A stretch of 64,000 nt of DNA, from positions 62,001 through 126,000 of the forward strand of contig CAKTFW010000001.1 in the NCBI GenBank assembly GCA_934561175.1, in the 5' to 3' direction. The DNA comes from an uncultured Oscillospiraceae bacterium (GTDB lineage: Bacteria; Bacillota; Clostridia; Oscillospirales; Oscillospiraceae). Each line of letters begins with the position of its first letter. The stretch's first letter is position 1. Position numbers and translations under genes: made by a program. The notes beneath the pieces were generated by a model. That model was not told the DNA's origin. It made no database searches and saw nothing but the letters and a program-made list of their open reading frames with translations. Shown piece after piece: positions 1 to 7,449 of the stretch.

Positions 1-2
1 CC

Positions 3-815
3 ACTGGCCACAGTGCCCGCGATACTTATGAAATGCTGGACTGCCTTGGCGTCCCCATGACGCCAAAGGCTTTTTCCATGGGCGTCCGGATCGAACAGCT
101 GCAATCGCGCATCAACCACACACAGTACGGTGATGCCGCTGCGCTGTTGCCGCCTGCCAGTTACAAGCTTGCCTGTCACCTGCCGGATGGGAGTTCCGCT
201 TATACCTTTTGCATGTGCCCTGGTGGATTTGTTGTCGCGGCGGCTTCTGAGTTGGAGGCAATCGCCACAAACGGCATGAGCAATCAGGATCGCGGCGGCG
301 TCAACGCAAACACCGCATTGCTGGTTTCCCTGCCGCCGGAGCAGTTTCCAGATTCCTCCACATTGGGTGGGATGCACTACCAACGCCAACTAGAGCGCGC
401 TGCGTTTCTCGCCGGCGGCGGCAACTATTTTGCACCGGCACAGCTGGTCGGCGATTTTCTGGCGCGCCGCCCCTCCAGCGCCTTCGGCGCTGTTCAGCCC
501 ACCTATCGTCCCGGCGTAACGCTCTGTGATCTGCATCAGGTATTGCCAGTTTCCATCACCGGTGTTCTGGAATCTGCGTTGGTACAATTAAATCAAAAGC
601 TTCCTGGCTTTTCCGATCCCGACGCGGTACTCACCGCACCGGAAACCCGCAGCTCCGCGCCGGTACGGATTCTGAGAGACAGCACCTTTCAGTCCATGCT
701 CCGCGGACTCTATCCCTGCGGCGAAGGGGCCGGTTATGCCGGTGGAATTACTTCTGCCGCTGTAGACGGAATCAAGTGTGCCGAAGCGCTGATTGCTGCT
801 GCACAAACAGATTAA
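3..815 (+). CDS. NAD(P)/FAD-dependent dehydrogenase-like protein (COG2509 type), 3' part
   Basis: Only the C-terminal ~271 residues are in the window; the reading frame is open to the left edge. The first visible residues read TGHSARDTYEML, a stretch typical of the uncharacterised FAD-dependent dehydrogenases of COG2509. The end has the GEGAGYAGGI motif, the C-terminal FAD-binding turn of this flavoprotein superfamily. Family knowledge suggests a cytoplasmic flavoprotein of unknown substrate. It ends 14 bases before a strong hairpin terminator shared with the convergent GTPase gene. Family assignment is fairly sure; function is unknown. Confidence 0.8.
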   Translation, partial: TGHSARDTYEMLDCLGVPMTPKAFSMGVRIEQLQSRINHTQYGDAAALLPPASYKLACHLPDGSSAYTFCMCPGGFVVAAASELEAIATNGMSNQDRGGVNANTALLVSLPPEQFPDSSTLGGMHYQRQLERAAFLAGGGNYFAPAQLVGDFLARRPSSAFGAVQPTYRPGVTLCDLHQVLPVSITGVLESALVQLNQKLPGFSDPDAVLTAPETRSSAPVRILRDSTFQSMLRGLYPCGEGAGYAGGITSAAVDGIKCAEALIAAAQTD

Positions 816-826
816 AAAACACAAAA

Positions 827-866
827 AAGCACCCGGATCTGTTAAAACAGATCCGGGTGTTTTCTT
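827..866. terminator. Bidirectional intrinsic terminator
   Basis: A perfect 13-bp stem (831-843 with 846-858) is followed by TTTTCTT on the plus strand and by a T-run on the minus strand. It lies between two convergent genes and can serve both. Confidence 0.85.
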
Positions 867-879
867 ATCCAATCCTTAT

Positions 880-1818
880 TCAGAATGTGGCCACATCGCG
901 TGTCGCTGGTTCCGCAGCGGTAACAGACACCGCTGTCAAAACCGGGCCCTGCCCACGAAACAGCGCATGCGATTTCAACTCCACCGTTGCTTCCACCATG
1001 ACCCAACTGCGCTGCTGCAGCTGCGCACTCTTCGGATAATTGCAAGGCAGGCCCATGAAGGTAATATCCTCAACGCAACAGGTCATCACAAACCGGCCGG
1101 GTGCAAATTGCGTTTCCTTATTTTTCTTCAGGTGCGCCACCTGCGCCTTAAAGCGTACCGTCTTCCCGATATACTTTTTCGGCTCCTCTGTAATATCCCG
1201 GTAGAACAGCGCATAGTCATCATCGGCGACTTCAATCACCGGCGCGTTGATATCAAAGGGCAGCGGATCGACAATTTCATCAAACTCACTCGATCCATCT
1301 GTGTGATCATAAACAATATCCACTCGGCGGTTGATCGCGCGTGCCAGCTTGTGCAGTGGCATAATATCCATCTTGGGATCCACACGATTAAATACCACCA
1401 TCTCACAGCCGGAGAGCTTATCTACAACCAACTGGCGCATGTTTGCATTATAGGTCAAAATCGTTGTCGCATCTGCAAACATGACCTCCTGGCAGACCTC
1501 CCAGTCCTCCGGCATCAGGTTATAAAAATCGCCTACCAATGCCATACCGTTCAGCTCTGCCACCACGCGCTCGGCGCGGTATTTTTTCTCCAGTGCTTTC
1601 AGCTGTTCTGTCGTCAACGCATCCAGGTCGTCAATGACCTCAATATAGACATTTTTATGGGGATAGGTGGAGATCTCATATTCTTCCTCTCCCTCTTCCA
1701 TAACCAGCAGCAGTGTCCGTTCCCCGGCGTTAAAGCGGGGATCTTCCAATGTCTCCTGAATAAATTTCGTCTTCCCAGATTCCAGAAATCCGGTAAATAC
1801 ATAAACAGGAATTCCCAT
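880..1818 (-). CDS. CobW/G3E-family GTPase fused to a DUF1980-like C-terminal domain
   Basis: About 312 residues. The N-terminus has a P-loop GFLESGKT and a G3E-type GTPase fold to about residue 200, but the CxCC metal-binding motif of its neighbour is not seen. The last ~100 residues (GKTVRFKAQ then RFVMTCC and a CNYP segment) resemble the C-terminal OB-like domain of DUF1980/TIGR03943 proteins, which are normally fused to a permease. The ATG starts one base after the stop of the upstream CobW gene, so the two are probably translated from one message; a TTG four codons earlier would overlap that gene. The pair suggests metal (zinc or cobalt) handling. The function is inferred. Confidence 0.75.
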   Translation of the reverse strand: MGIPVYVFTGFLESGKTKFIQETLEDPRFNAGERTLLLVMEEGEEEYEISTYPHKNVYIEVIDDLDALTTEQLKALEKKYRAERVVAELNGMALVGDFYNLMPEDWEVCQEVMFADATTILTYNANMRQLVVDKLSGCEMVVFNRVDPKMDIMPLHKLARAINRRVDIVYDHTDGSSEFDEIVDPLPFDINAPVIEVADDDYALFYRDITEEPKKYIGKTVRFKAQVAHLKKNKETQFAPGRFVMTCCVEDITFMGLPCNYPKSAQLQQRSWVMVEATVELKSHALFRGQGPVLTAVSVTAAEPATRDVATF

Positions 1819-1819
1819 A

Positions 1820-2923
1820 TCAGACACCAAACGCCGCTGCGACTTCCGGTTCCTTCAGCTCCGCGCCAATCACACAGAGACGGCCTGTGACATCTGCCGG
1901 GCCCGTACGAACATTCGATTCACCTGGTACAAAATCGAAGTGAATCCACTGACCGTCTTGACCAGCAACAATACCCTTCGCGCGGAGAATTGCACCGCAG
2001 CCGCCATTATCCAGCGCTGCAAGTGCCGTTGCGATCTCCTCTTTGGTAAATTTCTTCGCCGTTTCGACACCCCAGCTGGTGAAAACCTCATCCGCATCGT
2101 GACCATCATGATGATGGTGATGATGTTCGTGTCCATGTTCATGCTCATGCTCATGTTCATGTTCATGCTCATGCTCATGCTCGTGTTCATGCTCATGTTC
2201 GTGTCCATGCTCATGTTCATGCTCGTGTTCATGCTCATGTTCATGCTCGTGTTCATGATGATGGTGATGTTCATGGTCGTGGCAGCAGCAGGTCTCTTCC
2301 TCCAGTGCTTCCAGCTCCGTCTGCAGTGTGCGGGCCTTTTCCATGGCATCCAGGATCTGCTTGCCGGAAATCTGATCCCACGGTGTGGTCACGATCACCG
2401 CATTTGCATTCTTCTCCCGCAGCAGTGCCAGACAAGCCTGCAGCTTCTCCTCCGTCAGGTTCTGCGTCCGTGAGAGAACAATCGTGCTGGCATGTTCAAT
2501 CTGATTGTTATAGAACTCGCCAAAATTCTTCATATACATTTTTGCCTTCGAAGCATCTGCAACCGTCACATAGCTGCCCATGACGACATCCTCCGAAACT
2601 GCATCCTGCACTGCCAGAATCACATCGGACAACTTGCCCACACCAGACGGCTCAATCAGGATCCGCTCCGGATGATAGGTGCTCAGCGCCTGCCGCAGCG
2701 CTGCGGCAAAGTCACCCACCAAACTGCAGCAAATGCAGCCGGAGTTCATCTCCGTAATCTCTACACCAGCGTCCTTCATAAAACCGCCATCAATGCCAAT
2801 CTCACCAAATTCATTTTCAATCAGCATGACTTTTTCGCCCTGATACGCCTCGCTGATCAGTTTCTTAATCAGCGTCGTCTTACCAGCGCCCAAAAAACCA
2901 GAAAAAATGTCAATCTTCGTCAT
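1820..2923 (-). CDS. CobW/COG0523 metallochaperone GTPase with long His/Glu tract
   Basis: A 367-residue G3E GTPase. Walker A is GFLGAGKTT (residues 9-17), the COG0523 metal site is GCICCSL (near residue 63), and IEPSG follows as the Walker B region. Between about residues 210 and 275 is a low-complexity tract of alternating His and Glu with a CCC start, a likely metal-storage or metal-sensing loop. The C-terminal CobW_C domain follows. COG0523 proteins deliver Zn, Co or Fe to client enzymes using GTP. The ATG has a GGAAGGTG ribosome site. It is first gene of a two-gene operon. The metal is not identifiable from sequence. Confidence 0.88.
   Translation of the reverse strand: MTKIDIFSGFLGAGKTTLIKKLISEAYQGEKVMLIENEFGEIGIDGGFMKDAGVEITEMNSGCICCSLVGDFAAALRQALSTYHPERILIEPSGVGKLSDVILAVQDAVSEDVVMGSYVTVADASKAKMYMKNFGEFYNNQIEHASTIVLSRTQNLTEEKLQACLALLREKNANAVIVTTPWDQISGKQILDAMEKARTLQTELEALEEETCCCHDHEHHHHHEHEHEHEHEHEHEHEHGHEHEHEHEHEHEHEHEHEHEHEHGHEHHHHHHDGHDADEVFTSWGVETAKKFTKEEIATALAALDNGGCGAILRAKGIVAGQDGQWIHFDFVPGESNVRTGPADVTGRLCVIGAELKEPEVAAAFGV
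2107..2285 (-). repeat. Hexanucleotide-type coding repeat for the His-Glu tract
   Basis: On the plus strand the units CATGTT, CATGCT and CGTGTT recur many times in phase with the codons, encoding alternating Glu-His. Such in-phase hexamer tracts are prone to length change by replication slippage without breaking the frame. Confidence 0.8.
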
Positions 2924-2962
2924 TGTTACACCTTCCGTAACCTTAAATTTTTCTAATTAAAT

Positions 2963-2991
2963 AGTATAGCACATCTTTCACTCACTCGCAA
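2963..2991 (-). promoter_or_regulatory. Sigma-A promoter of the CobW pair
   Basis: TTGCGA (-35) and TATACT (-10) are separated by 17 bases, 40 bases before the CobW ATG. No clear Zur-type palindrome was recognised. Confidence 0.6.
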
Positions 2992-3043
2992 GCATTTGCT
3001 TTTCCGCACACTGCACCACGGCCGGAAAGGATCTCCGCGCTGC

Positions 3044-3072
3044 TTGCATCGCCGTGGGGTTTATGATAAAAT
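3044..3072 (+). promoter_or_regulatory. Probable sigma-A promoter of the HAD phosphatase gene
   Basis: TTGCAT and TAAAAT with a 17-base spacer, about 34 bases before the start codon at 3106. Confidence 0.5.
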
Positions 3073-3105
3073 TAAATAAAGTCTTTCCACAAAGGAGCTT
3101 CCCTT

Positions 3106-3756
3106 ATGCCTTATCCGTTCGCCGTTTTTGATATGGATGGTACCATTCTTGACACTTTAGACGATCTTGCCAACAGCTTAAACTATGCGCTGTCTCAAGC
3201 CAGATTTCCCATGCGCAGCCGCATGGAAGTCCGCAGCTTTCTTGGCTATGGCCGGCAAGCCCTGATCGCACGCGGCGTGCCGGAGGGGACATCTGCAGAT
3301 GAAATTGCAGCCGTCTCCCGCAGCTTTGAGGCGCATTATGCCCTGCACAGCGCTGACTGCACCCGTCCCTATCCAGGTGTTCTGACCTTACTACAAGCGC
3401 TGCGGGACGCCGGATGCAAGACCGCCGTTGTCTCCAACAAGGGCGATGAAGCCGTTCGCGCGCTCTGTCGGCACTACTTTCCCGGTCTTTTTGATGCAAT
3501 TGCAGGTGCACGGGACGATGTTCCGAAAAAGCCCGCTCCAGATCTTGTGGAAGCCGTTCTCTCCACGCTGCACGCGGACAAATCCAGCGCTGTTTACATC
3601 GGCGATTCGGAAGTCGATCTGCAAACGGCACAGAATTCCGGTCTTCCTGCCATTTTAGTGGACTGGGGCTTCCGGGACGCCGCCTTTTTGCAGGCACAGG
3701 GCGGCAAAACGATTGTCTCCACACCAGAGCAGGTTTTGCAGCTGATTCTGAAATAA
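3106..3756 (+). CDS. HAD-superfamily hydrolase, phosphoglycolate phosphatase-like
   Basis: 216 residues, normal for the Gph/PGP-like family. Motif I is FDMDGTILDT (residues 8-17) with both catalytic Asp; motif II is VVSNK; motif III Lys is in the DVPKKPAPD segment; motif IV is YIGDSEVDL. A helical cap lies between motifs I and II, as in class C1 HAD enzymes. It probably dephosphorylates a small phosphomonoester in the cytoplasm; phosphoglycolate is the default guess and not proven. Start has AAAGGAG. The next gene starts 10 bases after its stop, suggesting co-transcription. Confidence 0.85.
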   Translation: MPYPFAVFDMDGTILDTLDDLANSLNYALSQARFPMRSRMEVRSFLGYGRQALIARGVPEGTSADEIAAVSRSFEAHYALHSADCTRPYPGVLTLLQALRDAGCKTAVVSNKGDEAVRALCRHYFPGLFDAIAGARDDVPKKPAPDLVEAVLSTLHADKSSAVYIGDSEVDLQTAQNSGLPAILVDWGFRDAAFLQAQGGKTIVSTPEQVLQLILK

Positions 3757-3766
3757 GGAGCACACC

Positions 3767-4189
3767 ATGAAGAAAGTTGTGATTATTGATGGTCAAGGCG
3801 GCCGGATCGGCAGTCAGCTGGTTGCAGGGCTGAAAGCGCGCAATCTACCTGACATCACCGTCTGTGCAATCGGAACCAACAGCGTTGCCACCACCGCAAT
3901 GAAGCGTGCCGGTGCGGATGCCGCCGCCACTGGCGAAAACGCTGTTCGCGTCAACTGCAGAGACGCCGATGTCATCTCAGGTCCTATTGGCATTATTGCT
4001 GCTGATGCGTTGATGGGCGAAGTCTCCCCAACAATGGCCTGCGCCGTCGGTCAGAGTGCTGCACAAAAAGTACTCGTTCCAGTTAATCGCTGCAAGCAGC
4101 TAGTTGTCGGCGTCCGTGAGATGACGCTGTCCGAAGCGGTTGCGCTGGCTGTCACCGAAATTCTGCGGGTACTGACCCCTTCGGCATAA
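3767..4189 (+). CDS. DUF3842 family protein
   Basis: 140 residues. The N-terminus VVIIDGQGGRIGSQL is a Rossmann-like glycine-rich turn characteristic of DUF3842, a small Clostridia family with no known function; the middle holds a SGPIGIIAADALMGEVSP segment. There is no membrane segment or signal peptide. AAGGAG precedes the ATG and it sits directly behind the HAD gene in a probable two-gene operon. The nucleotide-binding suggestion rests only on the glycine pattern. Confidence 0.8.
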   Translation: MKKVVIIDGQGGRIGSQLVAGLKARNLPDITVCAIGTNSVATTAMKRAGADAAATGENAVRVNCRDADVISGPIGIIAADALMGEVSPTMACAVGQSAAQKVLVPVNRCKQLVVGVREMTLSEAVALAVTEILRVLTPSA

Positions 4190-4206
4190 ATCCACTGTGC
4201 AATCGG

Positions 4207-4246
4207 AAAAGCGGGCCTTGCAAATCATACGCAAGGCCCGCTTTTT
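4207..4246. terminator. Bidirectional intrinsic terminator
   Basis: Stem 4208-4221 with 4231-4244 (GCGGGCCTTGC core) and T-runs on both sides, between DUF3842 and the convergent VanZ-like pseudogene. Confidence 0.85.
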
Positions 4247-4253
4247 ACCACAG

Positions 4254-4766
4254 TCAGTCTGCATGAAATAGCTGCACAAAAAAGTACACCAACAGGGCAA
4301 CTGAGAAAATCGCCGCAAGCACCTGGAAAAGCTTATCTGTTTTTGCAGAATCTTTCAGTACTTTGCAGCATCCCGCATACAGATACACGCCACAAATTGC
4401 CCCAAGCGTATTGGTAATCAAATCCGTAATGTCACTTGCGCCCAACTGAAAAATATATTGGCATACTTCAAACAGAAAGCTGGCTGCAAACCCTGTGAAA
4501 AAGCTCTTCCGCTTGGCAACCCCCAGCATTCTTAAATAGATACCCAGGGGCATAAAAATCAGGACATTCAGGATCGCTTCAAAAATTGGGAGATCCCCTT
4601 CCTACACATCTTTGTATTTGTAATAGAATGGGATAAGATTAAGTTCCCGTACTCTGTGAATGCCGGCAAGAGAAAAATTCAGCCTGAATAAAATAATCCA
4701 GATAAGCAGCACTGCATAGATCCCAAGCAATATTTTTATCCAAAGCCTTAGCGCTGTTCCCTTCAT
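4254..4766 (-). pseudogene. VanZ-like membrane protein interrupted by an in-frame amber codon
   Basis: A single frame of 171 codons runs from an ATG at 4766 (preceded by GAGGG) to a stop at 4254, the usual length of VanZ-family proteins. It is broken only by TAG at codon 55 (4604-4602). Before the stop it reads an LLGIYAVLLIWIILF membrane segment then RELNLIPFYY, the VanZ signature; after it continues EAILNVLIFMPLGIYL and DLITNTLGAICG, the remaining conserved blocks. The downstream half alone could be translated from 4553 but would lack the first membrane helix. VanZ-like proteins are associated with glycopeptide/lipid resistance; here probably inactive. Confidence 0.8.
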
Positions 4767-4866
4767 GAAGCCCTCGCTTTCTGATCGCTAAATCTTGATA
4801 AGCCTTGCTATACCCTATCACATTTTCAAGCGTTGCAAGAAGCGTGCACTTTCTCTGAATTACATC

Positions 4867-4895
4867 TTGTTTTTTCTCCGTTGCCCTGCTATGAT
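4867..4895 (+). promoter_or_regulatory. Probable promoter of the ECF S-component operon
   Basis: TTGTTT and TATGAT with 17-base spacing, about 143 bases before the start codon, implying a leader of roughly 135 nt that holds several hairpins. Confidence 0.5.
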
Positions 4896-4964
4896 ATAAA
4901 TAATAAGGGATTTTCCCTGTCTGGTTGTAGCCGGTTAAACAGTTTATATTGTAAAAATAATTGT

Positions 4965-5020
4965 AAAATGCCGTAAAAGCATCCACTTCTGTAGAAGTGG
5001 ACTGTTTTTTACGGCATTTT
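4965..5020 (+). promoter_or_regulatory. Nested hairpin in the leader of the ECF S-component gene
   Basis: Outer arms 4965-4978 and 5007-5020 are perfectly complementary (14 bp), and an inner stem 4983-4988 with 4995-5000 sits inside. A short T-run follows at 5017-5021 and the ribosome site comes 5 bases later. It could be an attenuator or a translation-control element. No known riboswitch consensus was recognised. Confidence 0.45.
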
Positions 5021-5037
5021 TGCAGAAAGGACACATA

Positions 5038-5583
5038 ATGAATACAAAATTATTTACCCGGAAGCTCACCTATTCCGCCCTGCTGCTAGCCGTTGCATTG
5101 CTGCTGCCGTTACTGACCGGCCAGCTTCAGCAAGTCGGCAACAAGATCTGTCCCATGCACCTGCCCATCTTTTTGTGCGGTTTTCTATGCGGCTGGCCTT
5201 GGGCACTCGGTATCGGTGTGATCGCACCGCTGCTGCGCTCTGTTCTGTTCGGTATGCCGCCCATGATGCCCGTCGGTATCTCCATGGCCTTCGAATTGGC
5301 AACCTATGGTCTGGTCGTCGGCTTGCTGTATGCCCGGCATCCCGGCCGCACCGGTTGGCTATATGCCAGTCTCATCCTCTCCATGCTGATCGGTCGTCTG
5401 GTCGCTGGCATTGTCAATGTCGCACTTCTCGGTTTTGATGGCTACTCTGTATCGCTTTTCTTCACCGGTTTGTTCGTCAACACGATTCCCGGTGTCGTAA
5501 TCCAGCTAATTCTGGTTCCGCTGCTGGTTCGTGTATTGGAAAAGGCCCATTTGTCCACTCTGCCTGTTCCGCAAGCTATATGA
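5038..5583 (+). CDS. ECF transporter S component
   Basis: 181 residues with about six hydrophobic segments. The blocks PMHLPIFLCGFLCG, GIGVIAPLLRSVLFGMPP and MAFELATYGLVVGLLY match the ECF_trnsprt family of substrate-binding S components, closest in style to vitamin (pantothenate-like) transporters. S components bind a vitamin in the membrane and work with a shared EcfT/EcfA module, which is not in this window. Its last bases overlap the ATG of the next kinase gene by four bases, indicating translational coupling, so its substrate is likely what the kinase phosphorylates. The substrate itself is not identified. Confidence 0.8.
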   Translation: MNTKLFTRKLTYSALLLAVALLLPLLTGQLQQVGNKICPMHLPIFLCGFLCGWPWALGIGVIAPLLRSVLFGMPPMMPVGISMAFELATYGLVVGLLYARHPGRTGWLYASLILSMLIGRLVAGIVNVALLGFDGYSVSLFFTGLFVNTIPGVVIQLILVPLLVRVLEKAHLSTLPVPQAI

Positions 5584-6152
5584 TCCCCGCCGCATTGGAA
5601 CAGCTTCTGTGCCGCCGCCTGGCACAGAGTCCGGTAATTCTTGCCATCGACGGCCGCTGTGCAGCAGGGAAAACCACCCTCGCTGCCGCGCTCGCCCAGC
5701 AGTATGACGCCGCCATCATTCATATGGATGATTTTTTCCTGCCGCCCGCGCTGCGCACGGAGGCAAGACGCGATGAAGCCGGTGGAAATGTGCACTATGA
5801 GCGATTCCTTTCAGAGGTTGCTCCGTCACTGAGAACGCACACCGCACTTACCTATCGCCGTTTTGACTGCGCCAGCATGGACTATGACCCTGTTCCGCGC
5901 ACGATTCCGCAGGCAGCGCTGACAATTGTCGAGGGCAGCTACAGTCTGCATCCGGCGCTCCGGCATCTGTATACTGATTCGCTGTTTTTAACGATCTCCC
6001 CAGTACTGCAGCGCTCCCGGCTATTGGCACGCTGTCCGGAACGGTTTGACCGGTTTCAGTCGCTCTGGATTCCGCTGGAAGAGCGTTATATTGCAGTCTG
6101 CGCACCCGATCACGCCTGCAGTTTTGTCCTCACTGCGGAAGACTGCTTGTAA
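5580..6152 (+). CDS. Uridine kinase-like P-loop kinase
   Basis: 190 residues. Walker A is AIDGRCAAGKTT (residues 22-33), followed by the HMDDFFLP block typical of the uridine kinase/phosphoribulokinase/pantothenate kinase group, and VEGSYSLHP as the next conserved segment. The ATG lies in the ATGA overlap with the ECF S-component gene. Family knowledge gives phosphorylation of a nucleoside or vitamin; coupling to the transporter suggests metabolic trapping of the imported compound. The specificity is open. Confidence 0.78.
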   Translation: MIPAALEQLLCRRLAQSPVILAIDGRCAAGKTTLAAALAQQYDAAIIHMDDFFLPPALRTEARRDEAGGNVHYERFLSEVAPSLRTHTALTYRRFDCASMDYDPVPRTIPQAALTIVEGSYSLHPALRHLYTDSLFLTISPVLQRSRLLARCPERFDRFQSLWIPLEERYIAVCAPDHACSFVLTAEDCL

Positions 6153-6175
6153 ACCATTTCAATCCGTTGTATAAT
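6147..6175 (+). promoter_or_regulatory. Sigma-A promoter of the aldo-keto reductase gene
   Basis: TTGTAA and a perfect TATAAT with a 17-base spacer, overlapping the 3' end of the kinase gene. Confidence 0.65.
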
Positions 6176-6204
6176 GGCGAAAACAGCGGAAATGGGGCAT
6201 CAAA

Positions 6205-7227
6205 ATGGCAACGGTACGGCTTGGAAAAACCGAAATCGTCACAGAGAAAAACGGATTTGGCGCGCTGCCAATTCAGCGCGTTACGCGCGACGAGGCGGCC
6301 GCGCTGCTGCTGCGTGCCTTTGACGGCGGCATCACCTTTTTTGACACCGCCCGGTATTACAGTGACAGCGAGGAAAAGATCGGCTATGCGCTGCAGCAGC
6401 ACCGCCATGAAATCTTTCTCGCCACCAAAACCGGCGCACAGACAGCAGAGGATTTCTGGACGGATCTGCACACCAGTCTGTACAACTTGCAAACTGATTA
6501 TCTGGATCTGTATCAGTTTCACAATCCCGCTTTCTGCCCAAAGCCCGGCGACGGTACGGGTCTGTACGAGGCAATGGAACAGGCAGTAAAAGAGGGAAAA
6601 GTACGCCATATTGGCATCACAAACCACCGTCTGTCCGTTGCGCATGAGGCCATTGCGTCCGGCCTGTATGAAACGCTGCAGTTCCCGCTGTGTTATCTCT
6701 CGGCCGAGCCGGATCTTGCCGTAGAAGCGGCCTGCCGGGAACATGATATGGGATTCATCGCAATGAAAGCGCTCTCCGGCGGCTTGATTACCAATTCAGC
6801 TGCCGCCTATGCTTATCTTGCACAATTTCCAAATGTACTTCCTATCTGGGGAATTCAGCGGCAGCAAGAGCTCTCAGAATTTCTCTCCTATCAGGCTGCG
6901 CCGCCGGTAATGGATGCTGCGCTGCAGGAAGTGATCCATCGCGACCGTGCCGCATTAACCGGCAATTTCTGCCGCGGCTGCGGCTACTGTATGCCCTGCC
7001 CCGCCGGCATTGAAATTAACAACTGCGCGCGGATGTCGCTGATGATCCGCCGTGCCCCTACCGCCAGCTGGACCAACGCGGCAGGCCGTGCCCGCATGGA
7101 GAAGATTCTCGACTGTCTCCACTGCGGTCAGTGCAGCAAAAAGTGTCCCTATGGTTTGGATACGCCCAAGCTTTTGCTAGAAAATTACAAAGACTTTCAG
7201 GAAGTTCTGGCCGGCAAGCCCCTGTAA
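6205..7227 (+). CDS. Aldo/keto reductase with C-terminal 4Fe-4S ferredoxin domain
   Basis: 340 residues. Residues 1-240 form an AKR barrel with the catalytic tetrad candidates in FFDTARYY (Asp, Tyr), ATKTG (Lys) and YQFHN (His). The C-terminus carries two cysteine clusters, CRGCGYCMPCPAG and CLHCGQCSKKCPYG, suited to Fe-S clusters. This AKR-ferredoxin fusion is common in anaerobes and probably links carbonyl reduction to ferredoxin/NADPH; the substrate is unknown. The gene is monocistronic, with its own promoter and terminator. The ribosome site (GGGGCA) is weak. Confidence 0.88.
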   Translation: MATVRLGKTEIVTEKNGFGALPIQRVTRDEAAALLLRAFDGGITFFDTARYYSDSEEKIGYALQQHRHEIFLATKTGAQTAEDFWTDLHTSLYNLQTDYLDLYQFHNPAFCPKPGDGTGLYEAMEQAVKEGKVRHIGITNHRLSVAHEAIASGLYETLQFPLCYLSAEPDLAVEAACREHDMGFIAMKALSGGLITNSAAAYAYLAQFPNVLPIWGIQRQQELSEFLSYQAAPPVMDAALQEVIHRDRAALTGNFCRGCGYCMPCPAGIEINNCARMSLMIRRAPTASWTNAAGRARMEKILDCLHCGQCSKKCPYGLDTPKLLLENYKDFQEVLAGKPL

Positions 7228-7243
7228 TGCTTCCACCAGTTCT

Positions 7244-7283
7244 ACAGCGTGTGCGCAAAAATCAAGCGCACACGCTGTTTTTC
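7244..7283 (+). terminator. Intrinsic terminator
   Basis: Perfect 13-bp stem, 7244-7256 with 7266-7278, followed by TTTTTCTG. Confidence 0.88.
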
Positions 7284-7318
7284 TGTATCATGCAAGCACC
7301 GGAACTGCACACCGTTTC

Positions 7319-7347
7319 TTGACATTAAGGGGAAGAAACGGTATAAT
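7319..7347 (+). promoter_or_regulatory. Consensus sigma-A promoter of the fatty acid synthesis operon
   Basis: TTGACA and TATAAT, both perfect, separated by 17 bases. The leader to fabK is about 95 nt. Confidence 0.9.
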
Positions 7348-7381
7348 TTTTCTATTCATTATGGGATAGGTTGGTCATTTT

Positions 7382-7435
7382 CCTGTCAAATTTTTACAGG
7401 TTGAGAAATCAACAATTTTGAATTATCACAAATAA
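7382..7435 (+). promoter_or_regulatory. Inverted repeats in the fab operon leader
   Basis: Three short symmetric elements follow one another: CCTGT/ACAGG (7382-7400), GTTGA/TCAAC (7400-7413) and an AT-rich TTTG/CAAA element near 7417-7432. The last faintly resembles MarR-type FabT operators but is not a good match. A regulator binding here is inference only; no regulator gene is in the operon. Confidence 0.3.
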
Positions 7436-7449
7436 AGGATGAAAGCTTC

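Noticed and set aside
2107..2285. Possible CRISPR-like repeats
   Set aside because: The units are six bases long, without spacers, and encode the Glu-His tract in frame.
4602..4604. TAG as a recoded sense codon (two in-frame TAGs in the window)
   Set aside because: TAG ends normal genes such as fabK and the Ca2+ antiporter, and the SLH gene also has frameshifts, so gene decay explains both better.
4639..5034. 131-codon minus-strand ORF
   Set aside because: It runs over the VanZ-like N-terminal half in another frame and over the ECF leader; it has no recognisable motif, while the VanZ frame does.
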